This document shows positions 8,328-16,699 of a DNA stretch of 64,000 bases, one piece after another; within the stretch, counting starts at the first letter, position 1, and each line of letters opens with the position of its first letter. The DNA is from CAVOJY01 sp963696405 (GTDB lineage Bacteria > Chloroflexota > Limnocylindria > Limnocylindrales > CSP1-4). A program made the translations under genes and the position numbers. The stretch covers positions 124,001 through 188,000 of the forward strand of contig CAVOJY010000007.1 of the NCBI GenBank assembly GCA_963696405.1, in the 5' to 3' direction. The notes under the pieces are model-generated. The model was given only the letters and a program-made list of their open reading frames with translations. It did not search any database and was not told where the DNA came from.

Positions 8328-9680
8328 ATGCCCGTGACCATCGTCGTCGGACTCCAGTGGGGAGACGAAGGCAAGGGGAAGACCACCGACCTGCTTGCCG
8401 AATCGGTGGACCTGGTCGTCCGCTACCAGGGCGGCGACAACGCAGGCCACACGGTCGTCCTTGGTGACGACGTCTTCAAGCTGCACCTCGTCCCAAGCGG
8501 CGTCTTCTACTCGCACATCACGCCCGTCATCGGGAACGGCGTGGTCGTGAATCCCCGGACCCTGATCGACGAGATGGCCATGCTCGAGTCGCGCGGCGTC
8601 CCGGCGGCGAGGCTGCGGGTGAGCGGTTCGGCCCACGTGATCATGCCGTACCACGTCGCCCTCGACGGGGCGATGGAGGCCCGCCTCGCCGGCGAGGAGA
8701 TCGGGACGACGCACCGGGGAATCGGGCCCGCGTACGCCGACCGTGCATGGCGGATCGGCCTGCGCATGGCCGACCTGCTCGATCCCGCGGGCCTCCGCGC
8801 CAAGCTGGCGCGGATCCTGCCGGAGAAGAACGCGGTCCTCGTCCAGACCCACGGCCTGGAGCCCTTCGACGCGGACGAGCTTGGGGCAACGGCGGCCGGC
8901 TGGGGTGAGCAGCTCCGCCAGCACATCACCGACACCACGGTCCTCGTGCAATCGGCGCTCCGGGATGGAAGGCACGTTCTCTTCGAGGGGGCGCAGGGCG
9001 CCCTGCTCGACCTCGATCATGGCACGTACCCGTACGTCACGAGCTCGAACCCGGTCGCGGGGGGAGCGTGCACCGGCGGCGGCATCGGGCCGCTCCAGGT
9101 GGACGAGGTCATCGGGGTCATGAAGGCATACTCGACGCGGGTGGGCTCGGGACCCTTCCCGACCGAACTGAAGGACGAGACCGGCGAGCACCTTCTCCAG
9201 AAGGGGCGCGAGTTCGGGACGACGACCGGGCGGCGGCGGCGGTGCGGCTGGTTCGACGTGGTCCCGCTCAGGCACGCCATCGGGATCAACAGCGTGACGA
9301 GCATCATGCTGAACAAGCTGGACATCCTCTCCGGTCTGCCGGCGGTGAAGCTCTGCGTGGCGTACCGCATCGACGGCCGGCGGGTGGAGACGTGGCCGGC
9401 GAGCGCGGACGTGCTGGCCCGGGCCGAGCCTGTCTACGAAACGTTCGAGGGCTGGGAGGAGGACCTGACCGGCATTCGCCGCACGGCCGACCTTCCTCCC
9501 AGCGCGCTGCGGTACGTGGCCGCCGTCGAGGAGCTGGCAGGGGCGCCGATCGCGATCGTGAGCGTGGGCGCCGACCGGCGGGCGACGATCTTCCGCGCTG
9601 AGCGGCCGCGGCGGTCGGGCGGGCCCGTGGTGGGCGGCGGCCTCCCGGCGGACCGTACGCGTGGAGCCGGCGCGGTCTGA
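8328..9680 (+). CDS. purA: Adenylosuccinate synthetase
   Basis: Joins IMP and aspartate with GTP to give adenylosuccinate, the first step to AMP. The N-terminus carries the GTP loop GLQWGDEGKGKTTD with the catalytic Asp, then QGGDNAGHTVV with the catalytic His, GTTHRGIGPAYADR, FEGAQGALLDLDHGTYPYVTSSN, and RRCGWFDVVPLRHAIGINSV. It is 450 residues, about 20 longer than usual because of an Arg/Gly-rich C-terminal tail. ATG with GGAGG eight bases upstream. It opens the purine operon and overlaps purD by a shared base (TGATG). Confidence 0.96.
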   Translation: MPVTIVVGLQWGDEGKGKTTDLLAESVDLVVRYQGGDNAGHTVVLGDDVFKLHLVPSGVFYSHITPVIGNGVVVNPRTLIDEMAMLESRGVPAARLRVSGSAHVIMPYHVALDGAMEARLAGEEIGTTHRGIGPAYADRAWRIGLRMADLLDPAGLRAKLARILPEKNAVLVQTHGLEPFDADELGATAAGWGEQLRQHITDTTVLVQSALRDGRHVLFEGAQGALLDLDHGTYPYVTSSNPVAGGACTGGGIGPLQVDEVIGVMKAYSTRVGSGPFPTELKDETGEHLLQKGREFGTTTGRRRRCGWFDVVPLRHAIGINSVTSIMLNKLDILSGLPAVKLCVAYRIDGRRVETWPASADVLARAEPVYETFEGWEEDLTGIRRTADLPPSALRYVAAVEELAGAPIAIVSVGADRRATIFRAERPRRSGGPVVGGGLPADRTRGAGAV

Positions 9681-11038
9681 TGGAGCAACTGATGGAGCGG
9701 GCGATGGAACAGGCGACCGACCTCGCCCACGTCCCCGTGCCGGGACGCGTGCTCGTCGTGGGGAGCGGCGCCCGCGAGCACGCCCTCGCCTGGCGCCTTG
9801 GCCTCGACCCGGGCATCGACCGCGTCCTCGTCGCGCCGGGCAACCCCGGCCACGCCGACGTCGCGGAGGTCCACCCGGAGACCGGCGCGGAGGATGCCGG
9901 GGCGCTGCTGCGGCTCGTTCGCCAGCGGGCGGTGGATCTCGTGATCGTGGGACCGGAGGCGCCGCTCGTGGCCGGGGTCACGGACCGCCTCGCCGACGCG
10001 GGTATCCCGGTGTTCGGGCCCACCGCCGGCGCCGCGGCGCTCGAGGGCAGCAAGTCATTCTGCCGGCAGGTGGCCGCGGAGGCCGGCGTCGCGATGGCCG
10101 AGGGCGAGGTTTTCGACGCGCTCCGGCCGGCGGTCGCGTACGCGGAGCGGCTCGGCGCGCCGCTCGTGGTGAAGGCCGACGGACTGGCGGCCGGTAAGGG
10201 GGTCACCGTCTGTGCCACGGTTGCCGAGGCCGTGTCCGCCCTGGGAGACGCCATCGAGCGGCGCGTCTTCGGGGAGGCCGGCGCCCGGGTCGTCGTGGAG
10301 CGTGCCCTGCACGGACCGGAGGCCAGTCTCATCGCCATCTGCGACGCGACGACGGCCCTTGCGCTCGCGCCGGCGCGTGACCACAAGCGCATTTTCGACG
10401 GCGATCGCGGCCCGAACACGGGCGGCATGGGAGCCTACTCGCCGCTCCCCGACCTGGACGCTGCGGCCTGCCGCGACCTCGTGGAGCGCATCCACCGGCC
10501 CGTTCTCGCCGCGATGGCCGCGTGCGGCACCCCGTTTCGCGGCGCGCTGTACGCAGGGATCATGCTCACGGCCGAGGGGCCACGCCTGCTCGAGTTCAAC
10601 GTGCGCTTCGGAGATCCGGAGGCACAGGTCGTGCTGCCGCGGCTCGACGTCCCGCTGGCGCCGCTCCTGCACGCCGCGGCCACCGACCGGCTCGCGGCGG
10701 CCGCGGCCGCGCTCGGCGTGGACGACACCCTCCTCCCTTCGACCGGCGACGCGGCGGTGGGGGTGGTCTTCGCCGCCGAGGGCTACCCGGGAACCTCCGC
10801 CTCGGGCGACGAGATCACCGGGATCGCCGAGGCGCGCGGCAGCGGCGCGCTCGTCTTTGAGGCCGGGACAACCCGCAGCAACGACGGCACGCCGCTGACA
10901 AGGGGCGGCCGGGTCCTCACCGTCGTGGGGCGCGGCCCAGACCTCGCCGCGGCCGCCGCGGCCGCGTACGAGGCCGGGGCGCACGTCCGGTTCCGCGGCC
11001 GGCAGTTCCGCGGCGACATCGGGAGGACGCCATCGTGA
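9680..11038 (+). CDS. purD: Phosphoribosylamine--glycine ligase (GAR synthetase)
   Basis: An ATP-grasp enzyme joining phosphoribosylamine and glycine, step 2 of IMP synthesis. Seen are the N-terminal RVLVVGSGAREHALAW, VIVGPEAPLVAG, the ATP-grasp KADGLAAGKGV, DHKRIFDGDRGPNTGGMGAYSP, the metal site LLEFNVRFGDPEAQVVLPR and the C-terminal GYP domain. The first ATG (9680) overlaps the purA stop; two further in-frame ATGs follow closely (9692, 9704), so the true start could be a few codons later. 452 residues, slightly long. Confidence 0.95.
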   Translation: MEQLMERAMEQATDLAHVPVPGRVLVVGSGAREHALAWRLGLDPGIDRVLVAPGNPGHADVAEVHPETGAEDAGALLRLVRQRAVDLVIVGPEAPLVAGVTDRLADAGIPVFGPTAGAAALEGSKSFCRQVAAEAGVAMAEGEVFDALRPAVAYAERLGAPLVVKADGLAAGKGVTVCATVAEAVSALGDAIERRVFGEAGARVVVERALHGPEASLIAICDATTALALAPARDHKRIFDGDRGPNTGGMGAYSPLPDLDAAACRDLVERIHRPVLAAMAACGTPFRGALYAGIMLTAEGPRLLEFNVRFGDPEAQVVLPRLDVPLAPLLHAAATDRLAAAAAALGVDDTLLPSTGDAAVGVVFAAEGYPGTSASGDEITGIAEARGSGALVFEAGTTRSNDGTPLTRGGRVLTVVGRGPDLAAAAAAAYEAGAHVRFRGRQFRGDIGRTPS

Positions 11039-11052
11039 GGACGCCATCGTGA
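11025..11052 (+). repeat. 14-bp tandem duplication across the purD/purB junction
   Basis: GGACGCCATCGTGA occurs twice in direct tandem. The first copy holds the purD stop (TGA) and the second the purB start (GTG). Each copy contains GTGA, the usual coupled stop/start of this genome, so the two genes probably overlapped by four bases before the duplication. Confidence 0.85.
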
Positions 11053-12458
11053 TCCCGCGCTACACGCTCCCCGAGATGGGTGCGATCTGGGCCGACCGGG
11101 CCCGCTTCGACGCCATGCTCCGCGTCGAGCTCGCGGTGGCACGGGCGCAGGTGGCCCGCGGGATCGTGCCGGCCGAGGCCTGCGAGGCCATGCACGCGCG
11201 GGCGCGGGTGGACGTCGCCCGCATCGACGAGCTGGAGAAGACGACCGACCACGACGTCATCGCCTTCGTCAGCCAGGTGGCCGAGTCGATCGGACCGGAG
11301 GGTCGCTACCTCCACCTGGGCCTGACCAGCAGCGATGTCCTCGATACCGCGCTGGCCCTCCAGTGCCGCGCCGCCGCGGACCGGCTCATCGGCGACCTGG
11401 ACGCCGCGATCGCCGCGGCCGTGCATCGCGCCCGCGAGCATGCCGGGACCGTGATGATGGGCCGCACGCACTCGGTCCACGCCGAGCCGATAACCCTCGG
11501 GCTCAAGCTCGCCTCCTGGGCCTTCGAGCTGGACCGCGATCGCGAGCGGCTCCGCTTCGCCGCGGACGACCTCTCGGTGGGGAAGATCTCGGGGCCGGTC
11601 GGCTCGTACAGCCACCTCGACCCCGACCTGGAGGCCGAGGTGCTCATCTCGCTCGACCTCATCCCCGACCCGGTGAGCACGCAGGTCGTGCAGCGCGACC
11701 GCCATGCCGGGCTGCTCACCGCGGTCGCCATCACCGGCGGTTCGATCGAGCGGTTCGCCACCGAGATCAGGAACCTCCAGCACACCGAGATCGCGGAGGT
11801 CCAGGAGCCGTTCAAGGCGGGGCAGAAGGGCTCCAGCGCGATGCCCCACAAGCGCAACCCGATCGTCTCGGAGCGGCTGGCCGGGATGGCCCGCCTGCTG
11901 CGCGGCTACGCGCAGGTCGCGCTGGAGAACCAGGCGCTCTGGCACGAGCGCGACATCAGCCACTCCTCGGCCGAGCGGGTGATCCTCGCCGACTCCACCA
12001 TCCTCCTCGACTACATGCTGGTGAAGTTCGCCGGGCTCGTCGATCGGCTGGTGGTTCGACCGGAACGGATGCGGGAGAACATCGACCGGGGGCTCGGGCT
12101 CCACTGCTCGAGCCGCGTCCTTCTCGCTCTCGTCGAGGAAGGGGGCCTGTCGCGCGAGGATGCGTACGAGGTCGTCCAGCGCCACGCCATGAAGGCCGCG
12201 GACCGGCGCCTGCCGTTTCGCGAGCTTCTCGAGGACGACCCGGCCGTTGTGTCGGCCGTGGGTCCCGAGCGGCTCGCGGAGTGCTTCGACGATGGCTACT
12301 TCCTGCGGAACGTCCCGGCAGCCATGGCGCGACTCGACCGGATTGCGCCGACCGTCGAGGCGGGAACTGCCGCCCGGCCCGGCGGGGCGGCAGGCACCCT
12401 GTCGGACGCGCGAGCGGCCCGGTCGCACCAGGAGGAGGGTTCCCGTGACAACGACTGA
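11049..12458 (+). CDS. purB: Adenylosuccinate lyase
   Basis: Cleaves SAICAR to AICAR and adenylosuccinate to AMP, releasing fumarate. A fumarase/aspartase-superfamily protein of 469 residues with HDVIAFVSQVAE, LTSSDVLDTALALQ, GRTHSVHAEPITLG and the signature loop GSSAMPHKRNPIVSERL. GTG start inside the second copy of the junction repeat. The C-terminal 30 residues (Ala/Arg-rich) extend past the usual end and overlap the first codons of purC. Confidence 0.95.
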   Translation: MIPRYTLPEMGAIWADRARFDAMLRVELAVARAQVARGIVPAEACEAMHARARVDVARIDELEKTTDHDVIAFVSQVAESIGPEGRYLHLGLTSSDVLDTALALQCRAAADRLIGDLDAAIAAAVHRAREHAGTVMMGRTHSVHAEPITLGLKLASWAFELDRDRERLRFAADDLSVGKISGPVGSYSHLDPDLEAEVLISLDLIPDPVSTQVVQRDRHAGLLTAVAITGGSIERFATEIRNLQHTEIAEVQEPFKAGQKGSSAMPHKRNPIVSERLAGMARLLRGYAQVALENQALWHERDISHSSAERVILADSTILLDYMLVKFAGLVDRLVVRPERMRENIDRGLGLHCSSRVLLALVEEGGLSREDAYEVVQRHAMKAADRRLPFRELLEDDPAVVSAVGPERLAECFDDGYFLRNVPAAMARLDRIAPTVEAGTAARPGGAAGTLSDARAARSHQEEGSRDND

Positions 12459-13393
12459 CCGAGGCCCCGGCTTCCTGCGCTCGGGCAAGGTCCGCGACCT
12501 CTACGCGCTCGATGACGAGCGCCTGCTCCTCGTGGCGTCCGACCGGATCAGCGCCTTCGACGTCGTCATGCCCACGCCGATTCCCGACAAGGGCCGCGTC
12601 CTGACGGGCCTCTCGCGCTTCTGGTTCGCCGAGATCGAGCGGACGGGGCTCGTCCCAAACCATCTGCTGGGCACCGATCCGGGCACCCTTCCGGAGCCGT
12701 TCGCGAGCGATGGCGGCGAGCTGCGCGGCCGCATCATGATCTGCCGCCGGGCCAGCATCCTGCCCGTCGAGGTCATCGTCCGCGGGTATGTATCCGGCAG
12801 CGGCTGGAAGGAGTACCGGCAGACCGGCGCGATCTGCGGGATCCGGCCTGCCCGCCGGCCTGCGGGAGAGCGACCGGCTGCCCAGCCCGATCTTCACGCC
12901 GTCCACGAAGGCGGAGGTCGGGCACGACGAGAACATCGGCTTCGAGCAGGTCGTCGAGCTGATCGGGCGTCCGCTCGGGGAGCGCGTCCGTGACACCGCC
13001 ATCGCCCTCTACGAGCTCGGGGCGGCGCGGACCGCCGAGGCGGGCATCATCCTGGCCGACACGAAATTCGAGTTCGGCCTCCTGCCCGACGGTGGGCTGA
13101 TCCTCGTGGACGAGGTCCTGACGCCCGACTCGTCCCGGTTCTGGGACGCTGCGACCTACGAGCCGGGACACGGGCAGCCCTCGTACGACAAGCAGTACGT
13201 GCGCGACTGGCTCGAGGGGCAGCCGTGGGGCAAGACGTACCCCGGGCCCGAGCTGCCGGCCGACGTCGTGGCCGGCACCCGGTCGCGGTACGTCGCGGCC
13301 TTCGAGAAGATCACCGGCGCCAGCTTCGATCGGTACCTGGCCGAGGACACCCTGGCGCCGGCCAGGGCCGGCGGCGCGGGAGGTGGGTTCTGA
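12445..13393 (+). CDS. purC: SAICAR synthetase, reading frame broken by one extra base
   Basis: Condenses CAIR with aspartate using ATP. The first part reads LRSGKVRDLYALDDERLLLVASDRISAFDVVMP and ends at GSGWKEYRQTGAICGI; the homologous continuation LPAGLRESDRLPSPIFTPSTKAEVGHDENI is in the next frame. The break is at CCGGCCTGCCC (near 12847): removing one C restores CGI-R-LPAGL. The second half ends properly with LPDGGLILVDEVLTPDSSRFW and a C-terminal helix. GTG start with GGAGGAGG upstream. Because purC is essential for de novo synthesis and its neighbours are broken in the same way, a sequencing error is likelier than a real mutation. Confidence 0.85.
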
Positions 13394-13659
13394 TGGGCGA
13401 GTACCGCTACGCCGTCTCGGTCATGCCAAAGCAGGGGATCCTGGACCCGCAGGGCCGGGCGGTGGAGGCCTCCCTGCCGCACCTGCACGTCGACAACGTG
13501 CGCGGCGTGCGGGTCGGCCGGCGGGTCGAGCTTACCGTGGAGGAGGCCGACGAGCCGTCGGCGCGGGCGACGGTCGAGCGGCTGGCGGGCGAGCTCTTCG
13601 CCAACCCGCTCATCGAGACCTGGGCCATCGAGCCGATCGGAGGCGGACGCGAGCCGTGA
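13393..13659 (+). CDS. purS: Phosphoribosylformylglycinamidine synthase subunit PurS
   Basis: A small (88-residue) subunit that bridges PurQ and PurL in the three-part FGAM synthase of Gram-positive-type bacteria. The family pattern YRYAVSVMPKQGILDPQGRAVEASLPHL, VRVGRRVEL and LFANPLIETWAIE is clear. ATG overlaps the purC stop by one base (TGATG) and the stop overlaps the purQ GTG. Confidence 0.93.
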   Translation: MGEYRYAVSVMPKQGILDPQGRAVEASLPHLHVDNVRGVRVGRRVELTVEEADEPSARATVERLAGELFANPLIETWAIEPIGGGREP

Positions 13660-14345
13660 GGGTCGGCATCATCGTCTTCCCGGGATCCAACTGCGACCGC
13701 GACGCGTTCCACGCGGCGCGGCTCGCGGGCGCCGAGGCGATCATGCTCTGGCACGAGACGCCCGACCTGCGCGGCTGCGACCTCGTGGTCCTGCCGGGCG
13801 GCTTTGCGTACGGCGACTACCTGCGGGCCGGGGTGCTGGCCCGCTTCAGCCCGATCATGGCGGCCGTGCGCGACCACGCCGCCGGGGGCGGGTTGGCCCT
13901 GGGCATCTGCAACGGCTTCCAGATTCTCGCCGAGGCCGGGCTGGTCCCCGGAGCGCTCTTGCGGAACGAGTCGCTTCGTTTCGAGCACCGCTGGGTGAGG
14001 CTCACCGTGGAGCGTCTCGACACACCGTTCACGCGCGCCGTTCCGGCCGGGCGCACGCTGCGGATGCCGGTCGCGCACGGGGAAGGCAACTACTACCTGC
14101 CCGATGAGGCCCTCCACGCCCTGGAGGAGAACCGCCAGGTCCTGTTCCGCTACGCAGCGCCGGAGGGCAACCCGAACGGCTCACTCCACCACATCGCCGG
14201 TGTGACCGATGTCGGCGGGCGGGTCTGCGGGCTCATGCCCCACCCGGAGCGGGCGTCCGAACCGGTCCTTGGTTCGGACGACGGGATGCTTCTGTTCCGC
14301 TCCATCGCCGAGAGCGTGGCGGCGACCGTCGGGAGCACCCGATGA
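13656..14345 (+). CDS. purQ: Phosphoribosylformylglycinamidine synthase, glutaminase subunit PurQ
   Basis: A class I glutamine amidotransferase of 229 residues supplying ammonia to PurL. Starts VGIIVFPGSNCDRD; the catalytic cysteine lies in LALGICNGFQIL, and the His/Glu pair in CGLMPHPERA. The GTG at 13656 overlaps the purS stop (GTGA) and the end overlaps purL (ATGA), so PurS, PurQ and PurL are probably coupled. Confidence 0.95.
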   Translation: MRVGIIVFPGSNCDRDAFHAARLAGAEAIMLWHETPDLRGCDLVVLPGGFAYGDYLRAGVLARFSPIMAAVRDHAAGGGLALGICNGFQILAEAGLVPGALLRNESLRFEHRWVRLTVERLDTPFTRAVPAGRTLRMPVAHGEGNYYLPDEALHALEENRQVLFRYAAPEGNPNGSLHHIAGVTDVGGRVCGLMPHPERASEPVLGSDDGMLLFRSIAESVAATVGSTR

Positions 14346-16684
14346 CGGAGCCGGAGGGAAGCGGAGGGGTGCCGCTCCACCGCGCCCTCGGGCTCACCGA
14401 CTTCGAGCTTGACGAGATCCGCCACAAGCTCGAGCGCGAGCCGACGCACCTCGAACTGGCCATGTTCAGCGTGATGTGGAGCGAGCACTGCTCGTACAAG
14501 AGCTCGAAGCCGCTGCTCAAGCACGCTGCCCACGGCGGGATCAGGCGTGCTGGCCGGGCCGGGCGAGAACGCCGGGATCGTGTCGATCGGAGACGGCCTC
14601 GCCGTGGCCTTCAAGCTCGAGTCCCACAACCATCCGAGCGCCGTGGAGCCGTACCAGGGAGCGGCCACCGGCGTCGGCGGCATCCTCCGCGACATCTTCA
14701 CCATGGGCGCCCGGCCCATCGCGGTCCTCGACGGGCTCAAGTTCGGCGACCCCTCCGACCGGCGCACCCGGTACCTGGTGGGCGGCGTCGTGCGCGGCGT
14801 CGGCGGGTATGGCAACTGCGTCGGCGTCCCGACGATCGGCGGGGAGCTCGTGTTCCACCCGTCGTACGCGGGGAACCCGCTGGTCAACGTGATGGCCGTG
14901 GGCCTGCTCGAGGAGCGCAACCTCACCTTCGCCTCGGCGCCCGGACCGGGGAACCTCGCCGTGCTCCTGGGTTCCACCACGGGCCGCGACGGGATCGGCG
15001 GGGCGTCGGTTCTCGCCAGCAACGTCTTTGGCGAGGACGACCCTCGAAGCGTCCGAGCGTCCAGGTGGGCGACCCGTTCGCGGAGAAGCTCCTCATCGAG
15101 GCGAGCCTGGAGCTGGCCGAGCGCAGGCTCGTGGAGGGCCTCCAGGACCTGGGGGCCGCGGGGATCACCTGCGCCGTCTCCGAGACGGCCGACCGCGCCG
15201 GGACGGGGATCGTCGTGGACCTCGACGTGATCCCGCGTCGCGAGGAAGGGATGGAGCCGTTCGAGGTCATGATCAGCGAGTCCCAGGAGCGGATGCTCGC
15301 GATCGTGACGCCCGAGCGGCTGGCCGAGGTGCTGGAGGTCTGCGCGCGCTGGGCCATCCCGGCGACCGTCATCGGGCGCGTCGCCGACGACGGCTGCGTG
15401 ACGGTGGTGACGGGCGGCCTCGACGAGGCGGGCGCGCCGAGGCCCGGTGCGGAGGTGCTCGCCCGGATCCCGGCCCCCGCGCTCACGTCTGATGCGATCG
15501 TCTACGAGCGCGAGTCCCGGGCCCCCACCCACCGCCGGCAGGCGCCCGCGCCCGGTGCCCCCGACTGGGCCTCGGACCGCCTGCCGGAGCGCGGCATGGA
15601 CCCCGGCGCCGTGCTCCTGGCGCTGCTCGGCAGCCCGAACCTCGGCAGCCGCGCCTGGGTCACCACGCAGTACGACGCGACCGTCGGGGCCGACACGGTC
15701 GAGGCCTCCGAGCGTGCCGCCGGGATCCTCCGGGTCAAGGGGACGGCAAAGGCCCTCGTCGTCGCCACGGACGCCGTGGCCGGGGTCGCCGCGCTCGACC
15801 CGTGCCTTGGTGCCGCCATGGGCGTCGCCGAGTGCACCCGGAACGTGGCGGTGACGGGCGCGCGGCCGCTCGGCGTGACGAACTGCCTCAACTTCGGCAA
15901 CCCCGAGAAGCCCGAGGCGTTCTGGCAATTCGCCGAGGCGATCCGGGGGCTGGGTTCCGCCTGCCGGGCGCTGGACATCCCGGTCACCGGCGGCAACGTG
16001 AGCTTCTACAACGAGTCGCCCTCGGGCCAGATCATGCCGACGCCCCAGATCGGCGTGGTGGGGCTCCTCGACGACGTCGAGCGACGCGTGGGCCCCGCCT
16101 TCCGGGCCGAGGGCGACGTGGTCGTTCTCGTGGGCGAGGCGGTTCCGGGGCTTGCCGGGTCGGAGTACGCCGCGCTTGCCGGGGTCGCCGCCGAGGAGCG
16201 CCTTCCCAGCCTTGATCTCGCCCGCGAGGCGGCACTCCAGCGCTTCCTGGTGGACGCCGCCGCCGAGGGTGTCGTGGCGTCAGCCCAGGACGTGAGCGGT
16301 GGCGGCCTGGCGGTCGCACTTGCCGAATGCGCGATCTGGGGCCGCGCCGGCGCGCGGCTCTCGCTCAGGGTGAGTTCGGAACCCGCCGTGGAGCTGTTCG
16401 GGGAGAGCCCGTCTCGCGCCGTTGTGTCGGCCAGGCCGGAGCGCCTCGCCGGGCTTCTTGCCGTCGCGCATCGCTACGACCTTCCCGTGGAACGGCTCGG
16501 CGTGGTGGGCGGGCAGACGCTGTCGGTCACGCTCGTGGGGGAGGGGGCCACCGGCGCCGCGGAGGGGCGCGGCGCGTCGGTCGCCGACGCCCTCGAGGTG
16601 CCCATCGCCGATCTCCGGCGCGCGTGGGAGCGGGCGCTCCCGCGTGCCCTCGGCGACCTCGGCTTCCGGCCGCCGGAGCCCTGA
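14342..16684 (+). CDS. purL: FGAM synthase large subunit PurL, with two compensating frameshifts
   Basis: The ATP-dependent synthase subunit of the three-part FGAM synthase. The outer parts share one frame: LELAMFSVMWSEHCSYKSSK at the N-terminus, then VQVGDPFAEKLL and the C-terminal domains with GGNVSFYNES and SAQDVSGGGLAVALAE. The middle (about 14545-15040) is in another frame: GPGENAGIVSIGDGLAVAFK, ESHNHPSAVEPYQGAATGVGG, MGARPI and YGNCVGVPTIGGE. One extra base lies in GGCGGGATCA (near 14537-14540) and one C is missing in GACGACCCTCG (near 15041). The two errors cancel, so the frame looks intact while about 165 residues are mistranslated. Confidence 0.88.
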   Translation: MTEPEGSGGVPLHRALGLTDFELDEIRHKLEREPTHLELAMFSVMWSEHCSYKSSKPLLKHAAHGGIRRAGRAGRERRDRVDRRRPRRGLQARVPQPSERRGAVPGSGHRRRRHPPRHLHHGRPAHRGPRRAQVRRPLRPAHPVPGGRRRARRRRVWQLRRRPDDRRGARVPPVVRGEPAGQRDGRGPARGAQPHLRLGARTGEPRRAPGFHHGPRRDRRGVGSRQQRLWRGRPSKRPSVQVGDPFAEKLLIEASLELAERRLVEGLQDLGAAGITCAVSETADRAGTGIVVDLDVIPRREEGMEPFEVMISESQERMLAIVTPERLAEVLEVCARWAIPATVIGRVADDGCVTVVTGGLDEAGAPRPGAEVLARIPAPALTSDAIVYERESRAPTHRRQAPAPGAPDWASDRLPERGMDPGAVLLALLGSPNLGSRAWVTTQYDATVGADTVEASERAAGILRVKGTAKALVVATDAVAGVAALDPCLGAAMGVAECTRNVAVTGARPLGVTNCLNFGNPEKPEAFWQFAEAIRGLGSACRALDIPVTGGNVSFYNESPSGQIMPTPQIGVVGLLDDVERRVGPAFRAEGDVVVLVGEAVPGLAGSEYAALAGVAAEERLPSLDLAREAALQRFLVDAAAEGVVASAQDVSGGGLAVALAECAIWGRAGARLSLRVSSEPAVELFGESPSRAVVSARPERLAGLLAVAHRYDLPVERLGVVGGQTLSVTLVGEGATGAAEGRGASVADALEVPIADLRRAWERALPRALGDLGFRPPEP

Positions 16685-16699
16685 GCGAGGGCCGGGGTC

